Assembly: GCF_019711195.1 (NCBI RefSeq)
Contig: NZ_CP081299.1
Coordinates: forward strand, 4,128,001-4,192,000
Reading direction: 5' to 3'
Length of the DNA stretch: 64,000 nt
DNA from: Dyadobacter sp. NIV53
GTDB lineage: Bacteria > Bacteroidota > Bacteroidia > Cytophagales > Spirosomataceae
In this document: in pieces, positions 1 through 6,895 of the stretch
Layout of the letters: each line of letters opens with the position of its first letter
Numbering within the stretch: position 1 is the first letter of the stretch
The notes under the pieces: generated by a model
Databases searched by the model: none
Told to the model about the DNA's origin: nothing
What the model saw: the letters and a program-made list of their open reading frames with translations, nothing else
Position numbers and translations under genes: made by a program

Positions 1-163
1 CAAAATCGGCATGGATGAAGCCGGATGTTACAAAGCGGTAATATTCATTACGTTTGGTCACTCTGTACGGATTCATAATCAGTTTGTCCATCAAACTGTA
101 ATTGTTGAAGGCATAGTAGCTGATACCGCAGGTAATAATGACGAGTATAAGGGTAATAGACAT
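1..163 (-). CDS. Rhomboid family intramembrane serine protease (N-terminal part, cut by window edge)
   Basis: Only the first 54 codons lie in the window. The gene runs leftward from an ATG at 163. The product opens with a hydrophobic helix (MSITLILVIITCGISYYAF) and then carries RFVTSGFIHADF, which closely resembles the segment after the first helix of bacterial rhomboids, where the consensus is TSGFIHADxxHLxFN. The catalytic Ser and His would lie beyond the edge and cannot be checked. Rhomboids cleave transmembrane segments inside the inner membrane. It is 29 bp downstream of the polyprenyl synthase on the same strand and could be co-transcribed with it. The family call rests on this short stretch only. 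Confidence 0.72.
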   Translation of the reverse strand, partial: MSITLILVIITCGISYYAFNNYSLMDKLIMNPYRVTKRNEYYRFVTSGFIHADF

Positions 164-192
164 GAATAATTTTTAAGTGGTACAATAGTAAT

Positions 193-1167
193 TTATTTCT
201 CGCGCTCAACAAGCTGATGCACAAATTGCAATAAAGGCTGTTTACGTTCCTCGTCAATATTTAACTGTTCAAGACTGTTTATGCCGCGGGCAAAATAGTC
301 ATCTATTTTTTCTTGGGTAAATGTGCGGATTTGTAGTTTTTCGTAAATATCCCTTACTGCTTTTACTTTTTCTTCGGGTTCAAAATCTTCCTTAGAAATC
401 CATTTTTCCAATTCAGACTTCACATCTCCGCTTGCTTGTGTAAGCGCTTCAATGAGTAAAAATGTTTTTTTGTTTGAAATAATATCCCCTCCAACCTGTT
501 TGCCGAATTTTTCAGGATCGCCGTATACATCCAGCAAATCATCTTTTAACTGAAATCCTATTCCCATGTTTTCACCGGCTGCGTATAAAAGCTGTGTTGA
601 TTCCTCATCGGCCCCACTGATTATACCTCCAAGTTCCAATGCAAAACCAAGCAAAACAGATGTCTTGAGCCGGATCATTTCAAGATATTCTGATTCTGTA
701 ACGTTCCACCGCGTCTCAAAATTCATATCCAGCTGCTGGCCTTCACAAACCTTCGCGGCTGTCTGGTTGAAACGGGCTATAACTGAACGCAGCGATTCTT
801 TGGGTATATCAAGTAAAAGATCATACGCTTTAATAAGCATTACATCTCCCGACAGAATAGCCGTATTGGCATTCCATTTTTCATGAACAGTTTCTTTTCC
901 ACGCCGCAAAGGTGCCCGGTCCATAATATCGTCATGCATTAATGTGAAGTTGTGAAAGACTTCAACTGCCATTGCAGGTTTAATCGCTTTTTGCCAGTCG
1001 TCGCTGTAAATGGATGCAGAAAGTAATGTAAGAAGTGGCCTGAAACGTTTGCCGCTCAGCGACATAATGTATCTTATGGGTTCATATAATTCGGCAGGAT
1101 TACGGCCGTAAGTATGTTGTTCAAATTCGGTTTGCAGCGTTTGCAGCAGGTTTTCAGTTTTTGTCAT
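193..1167 (-). CDS. Polyprenyl synthetase (isoprenyl diphosphate synthase)
   Basis: A 324-residue all-helical trans-prenyltransferase that condenses isopentenyl diphosphate onto allylic diphosphates in the cytoplasm. Both aspartate-rich metal-binding motifs are present: DDIMD at 79-83 and DDLLD at 209-213, with the usual GKRFRP substrate loop near 39-44 and GGDIISNKKT near the end of the active site. Phe74, five residues before the first motif, occupies a position that limits chain length in the family, so a short product (C15-C20) is plausible, but octaprenyl-type activity for menaquinone cannot be excluded. The rhomboid gene follows on the same strand. Upstream lies a palindromic repeat element. 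Confidence 0.9.
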   Translation of the reverse strand: MTKTENLLQTLQTEFEQHTYGRNPAELYEPIRYIMSLSGKRFRPLLTLLSASIYSDDWQKAIKPAMAVEVFHNFTLMHDDIMDRAPLRRGKETVHEKWNANTAILSGDVMLIKAYDLLLDIPKESLRSVIARFNQTAAKVCEGQQLDMNFETRWNVTESEYLEMIRLKTSVLLGFALELGGIISGADEESTQLLYAAGENMGIGFQLKDDLLDVYGDPEKFGKQVGGDIISNKKTFLLIEALTQASGDVKSELEKWISKEDFEPEEKVKAVRDIYEKLQIRTFTQEKIDDYFARGINSLEQLNIDEERKQPLLQFVHQLVEREK

Positions 1168-1205
1168 TCGCGTCTGTTTCAGCTCTTCTTCCGTGGTAAG
1201 AGCCG

Positions 1206-1353
1206 GTTTAAAATTTATATAATATTTTGTTTATGCTATTTTTAGATCGAAACTGCGTTAAATTTTTCGTGATAGCTAGGGCTATCCCTGCAAAATTTGC
1301 CTTGTTTAGAGCAAAAAATAGACGATAAACAATTTTATTATACAAATTTAAAC
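1206..1353. repeat. Palindromic intergenic repeat, copy A
   Basis: The ends are imperfect inverted repeats of about 40 bp. The left end begins GTTTAAAATTTATATAATA and the right end, read in reverse, begins GTTTAAATTTGTATAATA; each continues into TTGTTTAT and CTATTTTT. The centre contains GATAGC/GCTATC and the phrase CTGCGTTAAATTTTTC. The same outer ends and the same central phrase recur, in the opposite orientation, at 5392-5581. It has no coding potential, so it looks like a non-autonomous or REP/MITE-like element. Origin and mobility are inference. Confidence 0.7.
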
Positions 1354-1456
1354 ATGCTCTAAATACGGAGTATTTTTAAATTGTTAATCAGAGATGTATG
1401 CAAAGTAGGCAAATAGTGGTGAAAAACTCAAAACGAAGTTACGATCAATGGCTTTT

Positions 1457-1487
1457 ATCTGACAAGCGGTCTGTCCGGTTGTCAGAT
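1457..1487. promoter_or_regulatory. Near-perfect inverted repeat upstream of the class IV aminotransferase
   Basis: ATCTGACAA (1457-1465) pairs exactly with TTGTCAGAT (1479-1487). Inside, CGG (67-69) pairs with CCG (75-77) around a five-base loop, leaving a single G/G mismatch. It lies about 160 bp before the aminotransferase ATG. It has no T-tract on either side, so it is less likely to be a terminator than an operator or a leader hairpin. No regulator can be named. Confidence 0.5.
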
Positions 1488-1644
1488 TATGTTGCCGTTA
1501 TGATAGAAAATTATAAAGTAAGCTTTCAATTTTCTACCAGGATGATAAATTACCGGCATTTTATACATCGCCTAGATCATAACAATATGATTTTAATACC
1601 TTTGGGTCAAACGTTTGTTTTTTATCCTAATCCTAATCTCAGCT

Positions 1645-2475
1645 ATGCCTTTCCACCAATATTTCAACGGAGAAATTTTTCCAATTGATGCAGAATTATT
1701 TAAAACCAATGATCTTGGATTACTGAGAGGTTATGGATTGTTTGACTATTTCAGGACTTATAACGGTGTACCTTTCCGTTGGGACGATTACTGGCAAAGA
1801 TTTGAGAACTCCGCCAAATTACTGAAACTTAAATTGCCATTAACCCAGGAAGAAACAGCAGATATTTTAGCTGATCTGCATGCGTTATCGGGAGAAGCTG
1901 AGGTAGCTTTCCGGTTTGTACTAACGGGAGGATATGCGCCTGATAGTGTAAATGTGATTCAGCCTAATTTTCTGATACGTACAGAAGCCTTACCGCAGGA
2001 CAATCCGGCAGGACGGTTAAAAGGGATTAAAGTGCTTCCTTACGAATACGTCCGTGACTTGCCTGAGATTAAAAGTACAAACTATGTACACATGGTTCTG
2101 ATGGCCGAGGAAATGAAAAAACAAGAGGCATCGGATTTACTTTTCTATAAGGATGGTGAAATTAGCGAACTGACAAGAAGTAATGTTTTTTTAATCAAGG
2201 ACAATACTTTAATTACTTCGGATCAGAACATATTAAATGGTATAACGCGCCGTGTTGTAATGGAACTGGCTGAACATTATTTCAAAATAGAAGTTCGCCC
2301 GGTAACGTATGATGAACTGATGGAAGCCGATGAAGTTTTTACAACAAGTACTACGAAATGGGTAATGCCGGTCGTGCAAATAGGTAATCATCACGTCGGG
2401 AACGGCGAAACCGGAAAACAAACGCTTTTTTTACAAAAGCTTTTCGAAGAACTGGTAGGAGCGTGGGGAAAGTAG
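1645..2475 (+). CDS. Aminotransferase class IV (PLP-dependent)
   Basis: A 276-residue fold-type IV PLP enzyme of the family that contains branched-chain aminotransferase, D-amino acid aminotransferase and 4-amino-4-deoxychorismate lyase. Seen in the sequence are the N-terminal FNGEIFP start, GYGLFDYFRTYNG, the likely Schiff-base lysine in EIKSTNYVHMVL, and the cofactor-phosphate region DGEISELTRSNVFL. The ATG at 1645 is chosen because homologues begin at this FNGE-type strand; an upstream in-frame ATG at 1615 would add only ten hydrophobic residues. The family does not reveal the substrate. Aminodeoxychorismate lyase (folate, PabC-like) is one option and fits a genome region that also has folK, but this is not proven. 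Confidence 0.85.
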   Translation: MPFHQYFNGEIFPIDAELFKTNDLGLLRGYGLFDYFRTYNGVPFRWDDYWQRFENSAKLLKLKLPLTQEETADILADLHALSGEAEVAFRFVLTGGYAPDSVNVIQPNFLIRTEALPQDNPAGRLKGIKVLPYEYVRDLPEIKSTNYVHMVLMAEEMKKQEASDLLFYKDGEISELTRSNVFLIKDNTLITSDQNILNGITRRVVMELAEHYFKIEVRPVTYDELMEADEVFTTSTTKWVMPVVQIGNHHVGNGETGKQTLFLQKLFEELVGAWGK

Positions 2476-2577
2476 TTTAATAGCAGGAATAGCTGTGCCA
2501 CGGATTACCGCATTCTTCTCTATTTAGACTTTACTAAGAAAAAATCTGCACTACCCGCGTGAACCCTTTTTTACACA

Positions 2578-2612
2578 AGAAAGCTGGCCTCCAATCCGGA
2601 AACCAGCTTTCT
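2578..2612. terminator. Stem-loop between convergent genes
   Basis: AGAAAGCTGG (2578-2587) pairs perfectly with CCAGCTTTCT (2603-2612) around a 15-base loop. It sits between the converging ends of the aminotransferase and the lipoprotein gene. Neither side has a strong T-run, so termination efficiency is uncertain. Confidence 0.5.
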
Positions 2613-2637
2613 GCATTACCCCACAATAAGTTCTGAA

Positions 2638-3480
2638 TTACTCAGGTGCAAGAGGGGAATTCAGGTTTACAATCGGCCATATACCAGGTCGTGGTACACT
2701 GACTCCTTTTGTTAAACCCCTTGTTTGCTGATCGTTTCCAAAGTAATACAATGGCCATCCTTTATAAGTAAGCTGTTTTTTGCCAAACACATCAATGGTA
2801 GTAAAAAGCGCTTTATCAACAGTAGAAGGTAAATCCTTCAATTCAGCCGAATAAATTGGCCAGCTTGCGTCATGTGCCTCAACATTTGTCGTCCAGTTAT
2901 TGTCGTTCTTTTTGTCATTTGCAAAGCCATAAAGTGTGCGGCCCATGTCATCTACAAAGAATTTGGTTGCGCCCGTTCCCTCCTTATAAGTAGAATCATA
3001 AGATTTTCCATCATTACCTACGAGCTGTTTATTCGCAATCATAACGGTGTAGGTGGTTTTAGCAACAAACCATACTTTACCCACATTTTCCCCGGTTACA
3101 TCTCCGGGTGCCACATCTTTTTGATAGTAATATAATGGCCATCCTTTGTAAGTAACCTGGGTCTGGCCATCGGCCCGGGTAATTGAGCTGAATTCAGTAG
3201 CTGTCAGGCTTGGATCCAACTTAGGGCTTGCTTTTGAAAAAATGGGCCATGCCGTCAAACAGCCACCGGTACAGGTCGAAGAACCGTCCACATCATTGGA
3301 AAAAAAATACAGTGTTTTTCCAGCTGCATCAGTTAAAACATTACCCAGTGAAGTCTGCTTCACCATCACATCATACGTTACAACAGGCGGGGTAATCGGG
3401 TCGTCGTCGGAGCAGGATAAACTGGCAGCGACCAGGAAGGCCATTGTTACCAGCTGGCGGGAAAAATTGAAGAATTTCAT
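2638..3480 (-). CDS. Surface-type lipoprotein with COG4315/Lipoprotein_15 repeats
   Basis: A 280-residue secreted protein starting at the ATG at 3480, which opens a clear lipoprotein signal (MKFFNFSRQLVTMAFLVAAS, then LSC). The mature end CSDDDP carries acidic residues straight after the lipidated cysteine, a pattern known in Bacteroidota as a surface-export signal. Two copies of the 'secreted repeat of unknown function' follow: one around DAAGKTLYFFSNDVDG...CTGGCLTAWPIF and one around DDMGRTLYGFAND...ASWPIY. Each ends with a YKGWPLYYF/YYYQ block. Function is unknown; family members are linked to envelope or electron-transfer settings only by context. It is a single gene, and a longer in-frame reading to 3696 would overlap thiL. 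Confidence 0.85.
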   Translation of the reverse strand: MKFFNFSRQLVTMAFLVAASLSCSDDDPITPPVVTYDVMVKQTSLGNVLTDAAGKTLYFFSNDVDGSSTCTGGCLTAWPIFSKASPKLDPSLTATEFSSITRADGQTQVTYKGWPLYYYQKDVAPGDVTGENVGKVWFVAKTTYTVMIANKQLVGNDGKSYDSTYKEGTGATKFFVDDMGRTLYGFANDKKNDNNWTTNVEAHDASWPIYSAELKDLPSTVDKALFTTIDVFGKKQLTYKGWPLYYFGNDQQTRGLTKGVSVPRPGIWPIVNLNSPLAPE

Positions 3481-3604
3481 TGGGACGTAATTTTTATTGT
3501 TAGAGATGAATTGGTTTTTTAGTGCATACGGATAATCAGAAGTGAGGGTTGCGTGATACACTACAACCTTGATGATGATTTTTAAACAATAAAAATCAGG
3601 GCAT

Positions 3605-3643
3605 AAAAAAACAGCATAACCGGGAAGGATTATGCTGTTTTTT
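3605..3643 (-). terminator. Terminator after thiL
   Basis: AACAGCATAA and TTATGCTGTT form a 10 bp stem extended by A/T pairs around a 10-base loop. Read on the minus strand it ends in a long T-run, just beyond the thiL stop. Confidence 0.85.
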
Positions 3644-3664
3644 GAAAATAGTAAATCTTTAAAC

Positions 3665-4687
3665 TTAACTCCAGCCCTGCGCCGTAATCGGAACACGGCT
3701 ATCCTGTTGGGTATGAAGCATGATCTCTTCCTTTTTATCCGTTATGTATCCGATTACACTAATTTTCGGGTTGTTTTTGATCAGGTCATAAGCTTGCTGT
3801 GAAACCGTGAAAAGTAATTCATAATCCTCTCCGCCATTCATGGCTGCTGTGATCGGGCTGAGATTGAGCTCCGTACCAGCCAGATAAGTCTGGTCATCAA
3901 TCGGGAGCTTATCTTCAAATACAATAGCTCCAACTCCTGATTGTGCACAAATATGTAACAGGTCAGAAGCCAGTCCGTCTGAGACATCAATCATGGAAGT
4001 TGGCAAAACGCCTGCTTCCGCCAGTTCATAGACTACATCCATACGTGCTTCCGGGCGAAGCTGGCGCTGAATTACATAATCTTTTCCTTCCAGATCAGGC
4101 TGCATATTAGGATCAGCCAAAAATACCTGCTTCTCTCTTTCCAGTAACTGAAGTCCCATATAAGCACCACCCAGATCACCCGTAACACAAAGCAGATCGT
4201 GTGGTTTGGCCGTATTTCTGTAAGCAATTTTATCTTTTTGAACTTTGCCAAAAACGCTGACCGAAATAAACAAGCCTGATAACGAAGAAGAAGTATCGCC
4301 ACCCACCAGATCTACATTAAAATCAGCACATGCCGTTTTCATTCCTTCGTACAATTCGTCGATTGCTTCTACGGAAAAACGATTGCTCAATGCCAGGTTT
4401 ACGGTAACCTGCCGCGGTGTACCGTTCATAGCCGCAATGTCAGAAACATTAATTGATATAGCTTTGTATCCCAGGTGTTTAAGAGGGAAAAATGTAAGGT
4501 CAAAATGCACGCCTTCCATCAGCATGTCCGACGATAACAATCCATATTCTTCTGTTCCCAGATCGATTACGGCTGCATCGTCGCCAATTCCTTTTATAGT
4601 ATCAGGCAAAGTATTTTTTATTCCCTGGTTAATTCTTTTGATCAGGCCAAATTCGCCTAAGCTGCTGATTTCTGTTCTTGCTTCCAT
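3665..4687 (-). CDS. thiL: Thiamine-monophosphate kinase
   Basis: A 340-residue member of the PurM/ThiL superfamily that phosphorylates thiamine monophosphate to the active diphosphate cofactor with ATP. Signature segments are the N-terminal IGDDAAVIDLG with paired aspartates that bind Mg-ATP, SSDMLMEGVHFDL, the glycine-rich VTGDLGGAYMG, and SMIDVSDGLASDLLHIC followed by NGGEDYELLFTV. All are in ThiL order and the length is normal. It stands alone between two terminators, one of them just upstream of its ATG at 4703-4739. Cofactor demand in the window includes the TPP-dependent E1 dehydrogenase at 51.9-54.4 kb. Confidence 0.93.
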   Translation of the reverse strand: MEARTEISSLGEFGLIKRINQGIKNTLPDTIKGIGDDAAVIDLGTEEYGLLSSDMLMEGVHFDLTFFPLKHLGYKAISINVSDIAAMNGTPRQVTVNLALSNRFSVEAIDELYEGMKTACADFNVDLVGGDTSSSLSGLFISVSVFGKVQKDKIAYRNTAKPHDLLCVTGDLGGAYMGLQLLEREKQVFLADPNMQPDLEGKDYVIQRQLRPEARMDVVYELAEAGVLPTSMIDVSDGLASDLLHICAQSGVGAIVFEDKLPIDDQTYLAGTELNLSPITAAMNGGEDYELLFTVSQQAYDLIKNNPKISVIGYITDKKEEIMLHTQQDSRVPITAQGWS

Positions 4688-4702
4688 TTTACAAAATTAT
4701 AC

Positions 4703-4739
4703 AAAAAAATGAAGCCACTTCTTGAAGGGAAATGGCTTC
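4703..4739 (-). terminator. Terminator after the small lipoprotein gene
   Basis: GAAGCCA (4711-4717) pairs with TGGCTTC (4733-4739), with an inner CTTC/GAAG pair. On the minus strand the stem is followed by ATTTTTTTG, giving a standard T-tail. Confidence 0.8.
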
Positions 4740-4817
4740 GCTAAATTCATTGTTATTCAATACATTACATCAGTTCCTATCATGTAGTTCAATCAGGATG
4801 ATTGATTCTGTCAGGGT

Positions 4818-4840
4818 AATTCCATTACCGTAATGGAATT
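4818..4840. promoter_or_regulatory. Perfect 23 bp palindrome over the stop codon of the small lipoprotein gene
   Basis: AATTCCATTAC and GTAATGGAATT are exact complements around a single central C. The right arm overlaps the TAA stop of the lipoprotein gene. A terminator already lies further downstream at 4703-4739 and there is no T-tail here, so it may protect mRNA ends or bind a protein. Confidence 0.45.
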
Positions 4841-5297
4841 ATGGATTACTAAGCGTGTATTCGTTTGTTGTATTTCCGGTTTTAGGACTGGCTGTTAAAC
4901 GGGTAAGTACAAGTTTGGTATCATCGATAGAAGTAATCGTAAATTTAAGCGATCCTCCGCTTCCGGTCGGGGCAGGAGTAAGGCCTGATAAAACAAGTAC
5001 CGTTTCACCTTCCAAAGCCCATGTGCCTGTAAAAGTATTACCGTCAAATTCCGTGTAAGTGGCAGTCTGCACACCGGATGCACTGGTAAGCGTTAGCCGG
5101 AAAGCGGAATAAGCCGGTCTGGTATTATTGGAACCGCCACGGGTGTAAACTACAACTGTTCCTTCCTTAACAGATTGCGCAGTCCATGCTTTACCGATAC
5201 GTTCTGATAATGGTTTTACTTTGTCTTTTCCACATCCTGCTGCCATTAGTGTGAGCATCAGCATTATGCCCAGAAGTTGAGAGTAGCCTTTTTTCAT
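4839..5297 (-). CDS. Small lipoprotein, lipocalin-like/hypothetical
   Basis: A 152-residue protein with a lipoprotein signal (MKKGYSQLLGIMLMLTLMAA, then GC). The mature part starts with LSERIGKAWTAQSV and continues as alternating beta strands (FRLTLTS, ATYTEFDGNTFTGTWALEGETVLVLS, LKFTITSIDDTKLVLTRL). This layout resembles the lipocalin-like or DUF5004-type lipoproteins common in Bacteroidota, where a 'W' near the start and a TGTW strand are typical. No function can be assigned. It is monocistronic, with its own terminator; the palindromic repeat element lies upstream of its start. Confidence 0.75.
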   Translation of the reverse strand: MKKGYSQLLGIMLMLTLMAAGCGKDKVKPLSERIGKAWTAQSVKEGTVVVYTRGGSNNTRPAYSAFRLTLTSASGVQTATYTEFDGNTFTGTWALEGETVLVLSGLTPAPTGSGGSLKFTITSIDDTKLVLTRLTASPKTGNTTNEYTLSNP

Positions 5298-5641
5298 ATT
5301 TTCGTTCTAAATGAATTCTTTAACAAAACGCCAAGTTCATACTTTTTATTCTTAATATCAAAATATTCTGACATACCGGAATTAAGTGCCTGTTAAAATT
5401 TGTAATATAAATTTCTTTATCTCTTAATTTTAGTACGACTGTCGCGCGGCGAAACAAAGCGGATTTTGATGGATAACCCTGGCTATCGCAGCGGCGCACC
5501 ATCCTGAAAAATTTAACGCAGCGGCCGGCGCCCGGTTGTAACCCAAAAATAGCATAAAGAAATTGTATAATAATTTTAAACAAGGTCTCAAATATATTCG
5601 AATAATCATTATGCCTAAATTGCAGTACGAAAAATCATAAA
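5298..5641. other. Gene-free interval mostly filled by the second palindromic element
   Basis: This 344 bp stretch lies between the divergent small lipoprotein and the cytochrome b5-like gene. The repeat at 5392-5581 takes up more than half. Short open frames on the minus strand here lie inside the repeat and have no protein-like composition, so none is called. Confidence 0.6.
5392..5581. repeat. Palindromic intergenic repeat, copy B (opposite orientation to copy A)
   Basis: On the minus strand it reads GTTTAAAATTATTATACAAT, then TTTATGCTATTTTT, then CTGCGTTAAATTTTTC, a GC-rich centre with GATAGCCAGGGTTATCC, and a far end matching AATTTATATTACAAATTTTAAC. The same order of blocks is seen in copy A at 1206-1353. 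This copy is about 40 bp longer because of GC-rich additions (for example GGGCGCCGGCCGC) in the centre. Both copies lie in intergenic DNA between divergent genes. Confidence 0.7.
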
Positions 5642-5875
5642 ATGAAAGAGTATACAAGAGCGCAACTGGCGCTGCGAAACGGGCAGGATAAAGAAGATAT
5701 ATGGTGTGCTTATCAGGGAATTATATATGACGTAACTTCTTCCAGATTATGGAGAAACGGGCATCATTATGAACATTGGGCAGGACAGGACCTTACAAAA
5801 GAGCTGGGTGATGCACCACATACCAAAAGCGTGTTCGAAAAATTCAAAGCAATTGGGAAATTAATCACAGTGTAA
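5642..5875 (+). CDS. Cytochrome b5-like heme-binding domain protein
   Basis: A 77-residue single-domain protein. It has the cytochrome b5 fold signature: EDIWCAYQGIIYDVTSS corresponds to the strand usually read as 'WVxxxGxVYDVT', followed by GHHYEHWAGQDLT, with a candidate axial histidine, and DAPHTKSVFEKF, with a second histidine. There is no signal peptide or membrane helix, so it is likely cytoplasmic. Prokaryotic members of this small family have been linked to heme binding and to steroid/progesterone-receptor-like domains, but no reaction is implied. It lies 42 bp before the sugar kinase gene on the same strand. Confidence 0.8.
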   Translation: MKEYTRAQLALRNGQDKEDIWCAYQGIIYDVTSSRLWRNGHHYEHWAGQDLTKELGDAPHTKSVFEKFKAIGKLITV

Positions 5876-5917
5876 TACAAATCAATTAATAATCGCCAAA
5901 ACGGAAAGCCAGCACAA

Positions 5918-6772
5918 ATGATTTCCAAACCCAATATTTTAATTGCCGATAGCGGTTCTACTAAAACAGACTGGATTTTAAAACTTTCATCCGGAGAGCA
6001 TTTCCAATTCCACTCTGCCGGCCTGAATCCTTTTTACCAGACTGAAAATGATGTTATTTCTGTTTTAAAAAGAGAAGTTCTGCCTCATCTTTCCGGTTCA
6101 ATTGAACAAATTTTCTTTTACGGTGCCGGATGTGCAGACGAAGTAACGAGCCGCCCGATTACAAATGCATTGATATCTGGTGTTCCCACGGCTCAAATCG
6201 TAGAAGTGGCTTCTGATATGCTTGGAGCGGCAAGAGGATTGTGTGGAAAAGAACCTGGTTTGGCGTGTATTTTAGGTACGGGTGCAAATAATGCGTTTTA
6301 CGACGGTGGAAAAATTGTCCGGTCAGTTGGTTCACTTGGGTTTTGGCTGGGCGATGAAGGAAGCGGCTCTTATCTGGGCAAAACGCTGGTTGTACATTTT
6401 CTGCAAAACGAATTACCGAAAGACCTGCATCAGCAATTTGCCGATATATATCCTGAAATTAACAGACTTTCAGTTTTGGATAATGCCTACAAAAAACCTT
6501 TTCCCAACCGATATTTCGCCACTTTTTCAAGTTTCATTTTTGATCATATAAAGCATCCGTTTATAGAAGATCTTGTAAGCTGTGCATTCGGTCTTTTTAT
6601 TGAAAAGTATGTTTTAAAACACGAAAATCCAGAAAAATATCCTGTGCATTTCACCGGATCAGTAGCCTATTATTATCAGGATATTTTACAAAAAAGTTTA
6701 AGAAACAAAGGTTTAATGCCGGGTAAAATTTTAAAATCACCACTGGAAGGTTTGTTGGAATATCACTTATAA
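5918..6772 (+). CDS. BadF/BadG-type ATPase, N-acetylglucosamine kinase-like
   Basis: A 284-residue cytoplasmic kinase of the ASKHA (actin-like) fold. The first phosphate loop is ILIADSGSTKTDWIL near the N terminus; the second is ACILGTGANNAFYDGG, followed by the GSLGFWLGDEGSGSYLG block that is typical of the Bacteroidota GlcNAc/MurNAc-kinase-like group. A third phosphate region, HFTGSVAYYY, is near the C terminus. Members phosphorylate N-acetylglucosamine or related amino sugars. With AnmK (21.5-22.7 kb) and the murein amidase (58.1 kb) it fits cell-wall sugar recycling, but the substrate is inferred from family only. Confidence 0.82.
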   Translation: MISKPNILIADSGSTKTDWILKLSSGEHFQFHSAGLNPFYQTENDVISVLKREVLPHLSGSIEQIFFYGAGCADEVTSRPITNALISGVPTAQIVEVASDMLGAARGLCGKEPGLACILGTGANNAFYDGGKIVRSVGSLGFWLGDEGSGSYLGKTLVVHFLQNELPKDLHQQFADIYPEINRLSVLDNAYKKPFPNRYFATFSSFIFDHIKHPFIEDLVSCAFGLFIEKYVLKHENPEKYPVHFTGSVAYYYQDILQKSLRNKGLMPGKILKSPLEGLLEYHL

Positions 6773-6895
6773 AATAAAAAAAATTGAGGTTGAGCTTGCA
6801 TATAAATAAGCGTTAATCCGTTTGTTCTTCCGAAATGCAGTCAAACCAAAATTCAGTAATTGCCATTAACTTTGGCTGGTCAACAGAAATCAGAA

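Larger units (their letters stand above)
1168..1644. other. Gene-free interval with a palindromic element and a hairpin
   Basis: This 477 bp AT-rich stretch separates the divergent polyprenyl synthase and aminotransferase genes. It holds the palindromic repeat at 1206-1353 and a compact inverted repeat at 1457-1487, both listed separately. The remaining bases show no recognisable gene. A 96-codon open frame at 1398-1688 overlaps the aminotransferase start, has no family resemblance and runs through the hairpin, so I treat it as chance. Confidence 0.6.

Noticed and set aside
1398..1688. Open frame of 96 codons before the class IV aminotransferase
   Set aside because: It overlaps the real start, crosses a hairpin, and its product has no protein-like pattern or family resemblance.
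5320..5657. Minus-strand open frames in the region of the second palindromic repeat
   Set aside because: They are made of repeat sequence, with Cys/Arg-rich, low-likelihood composition.
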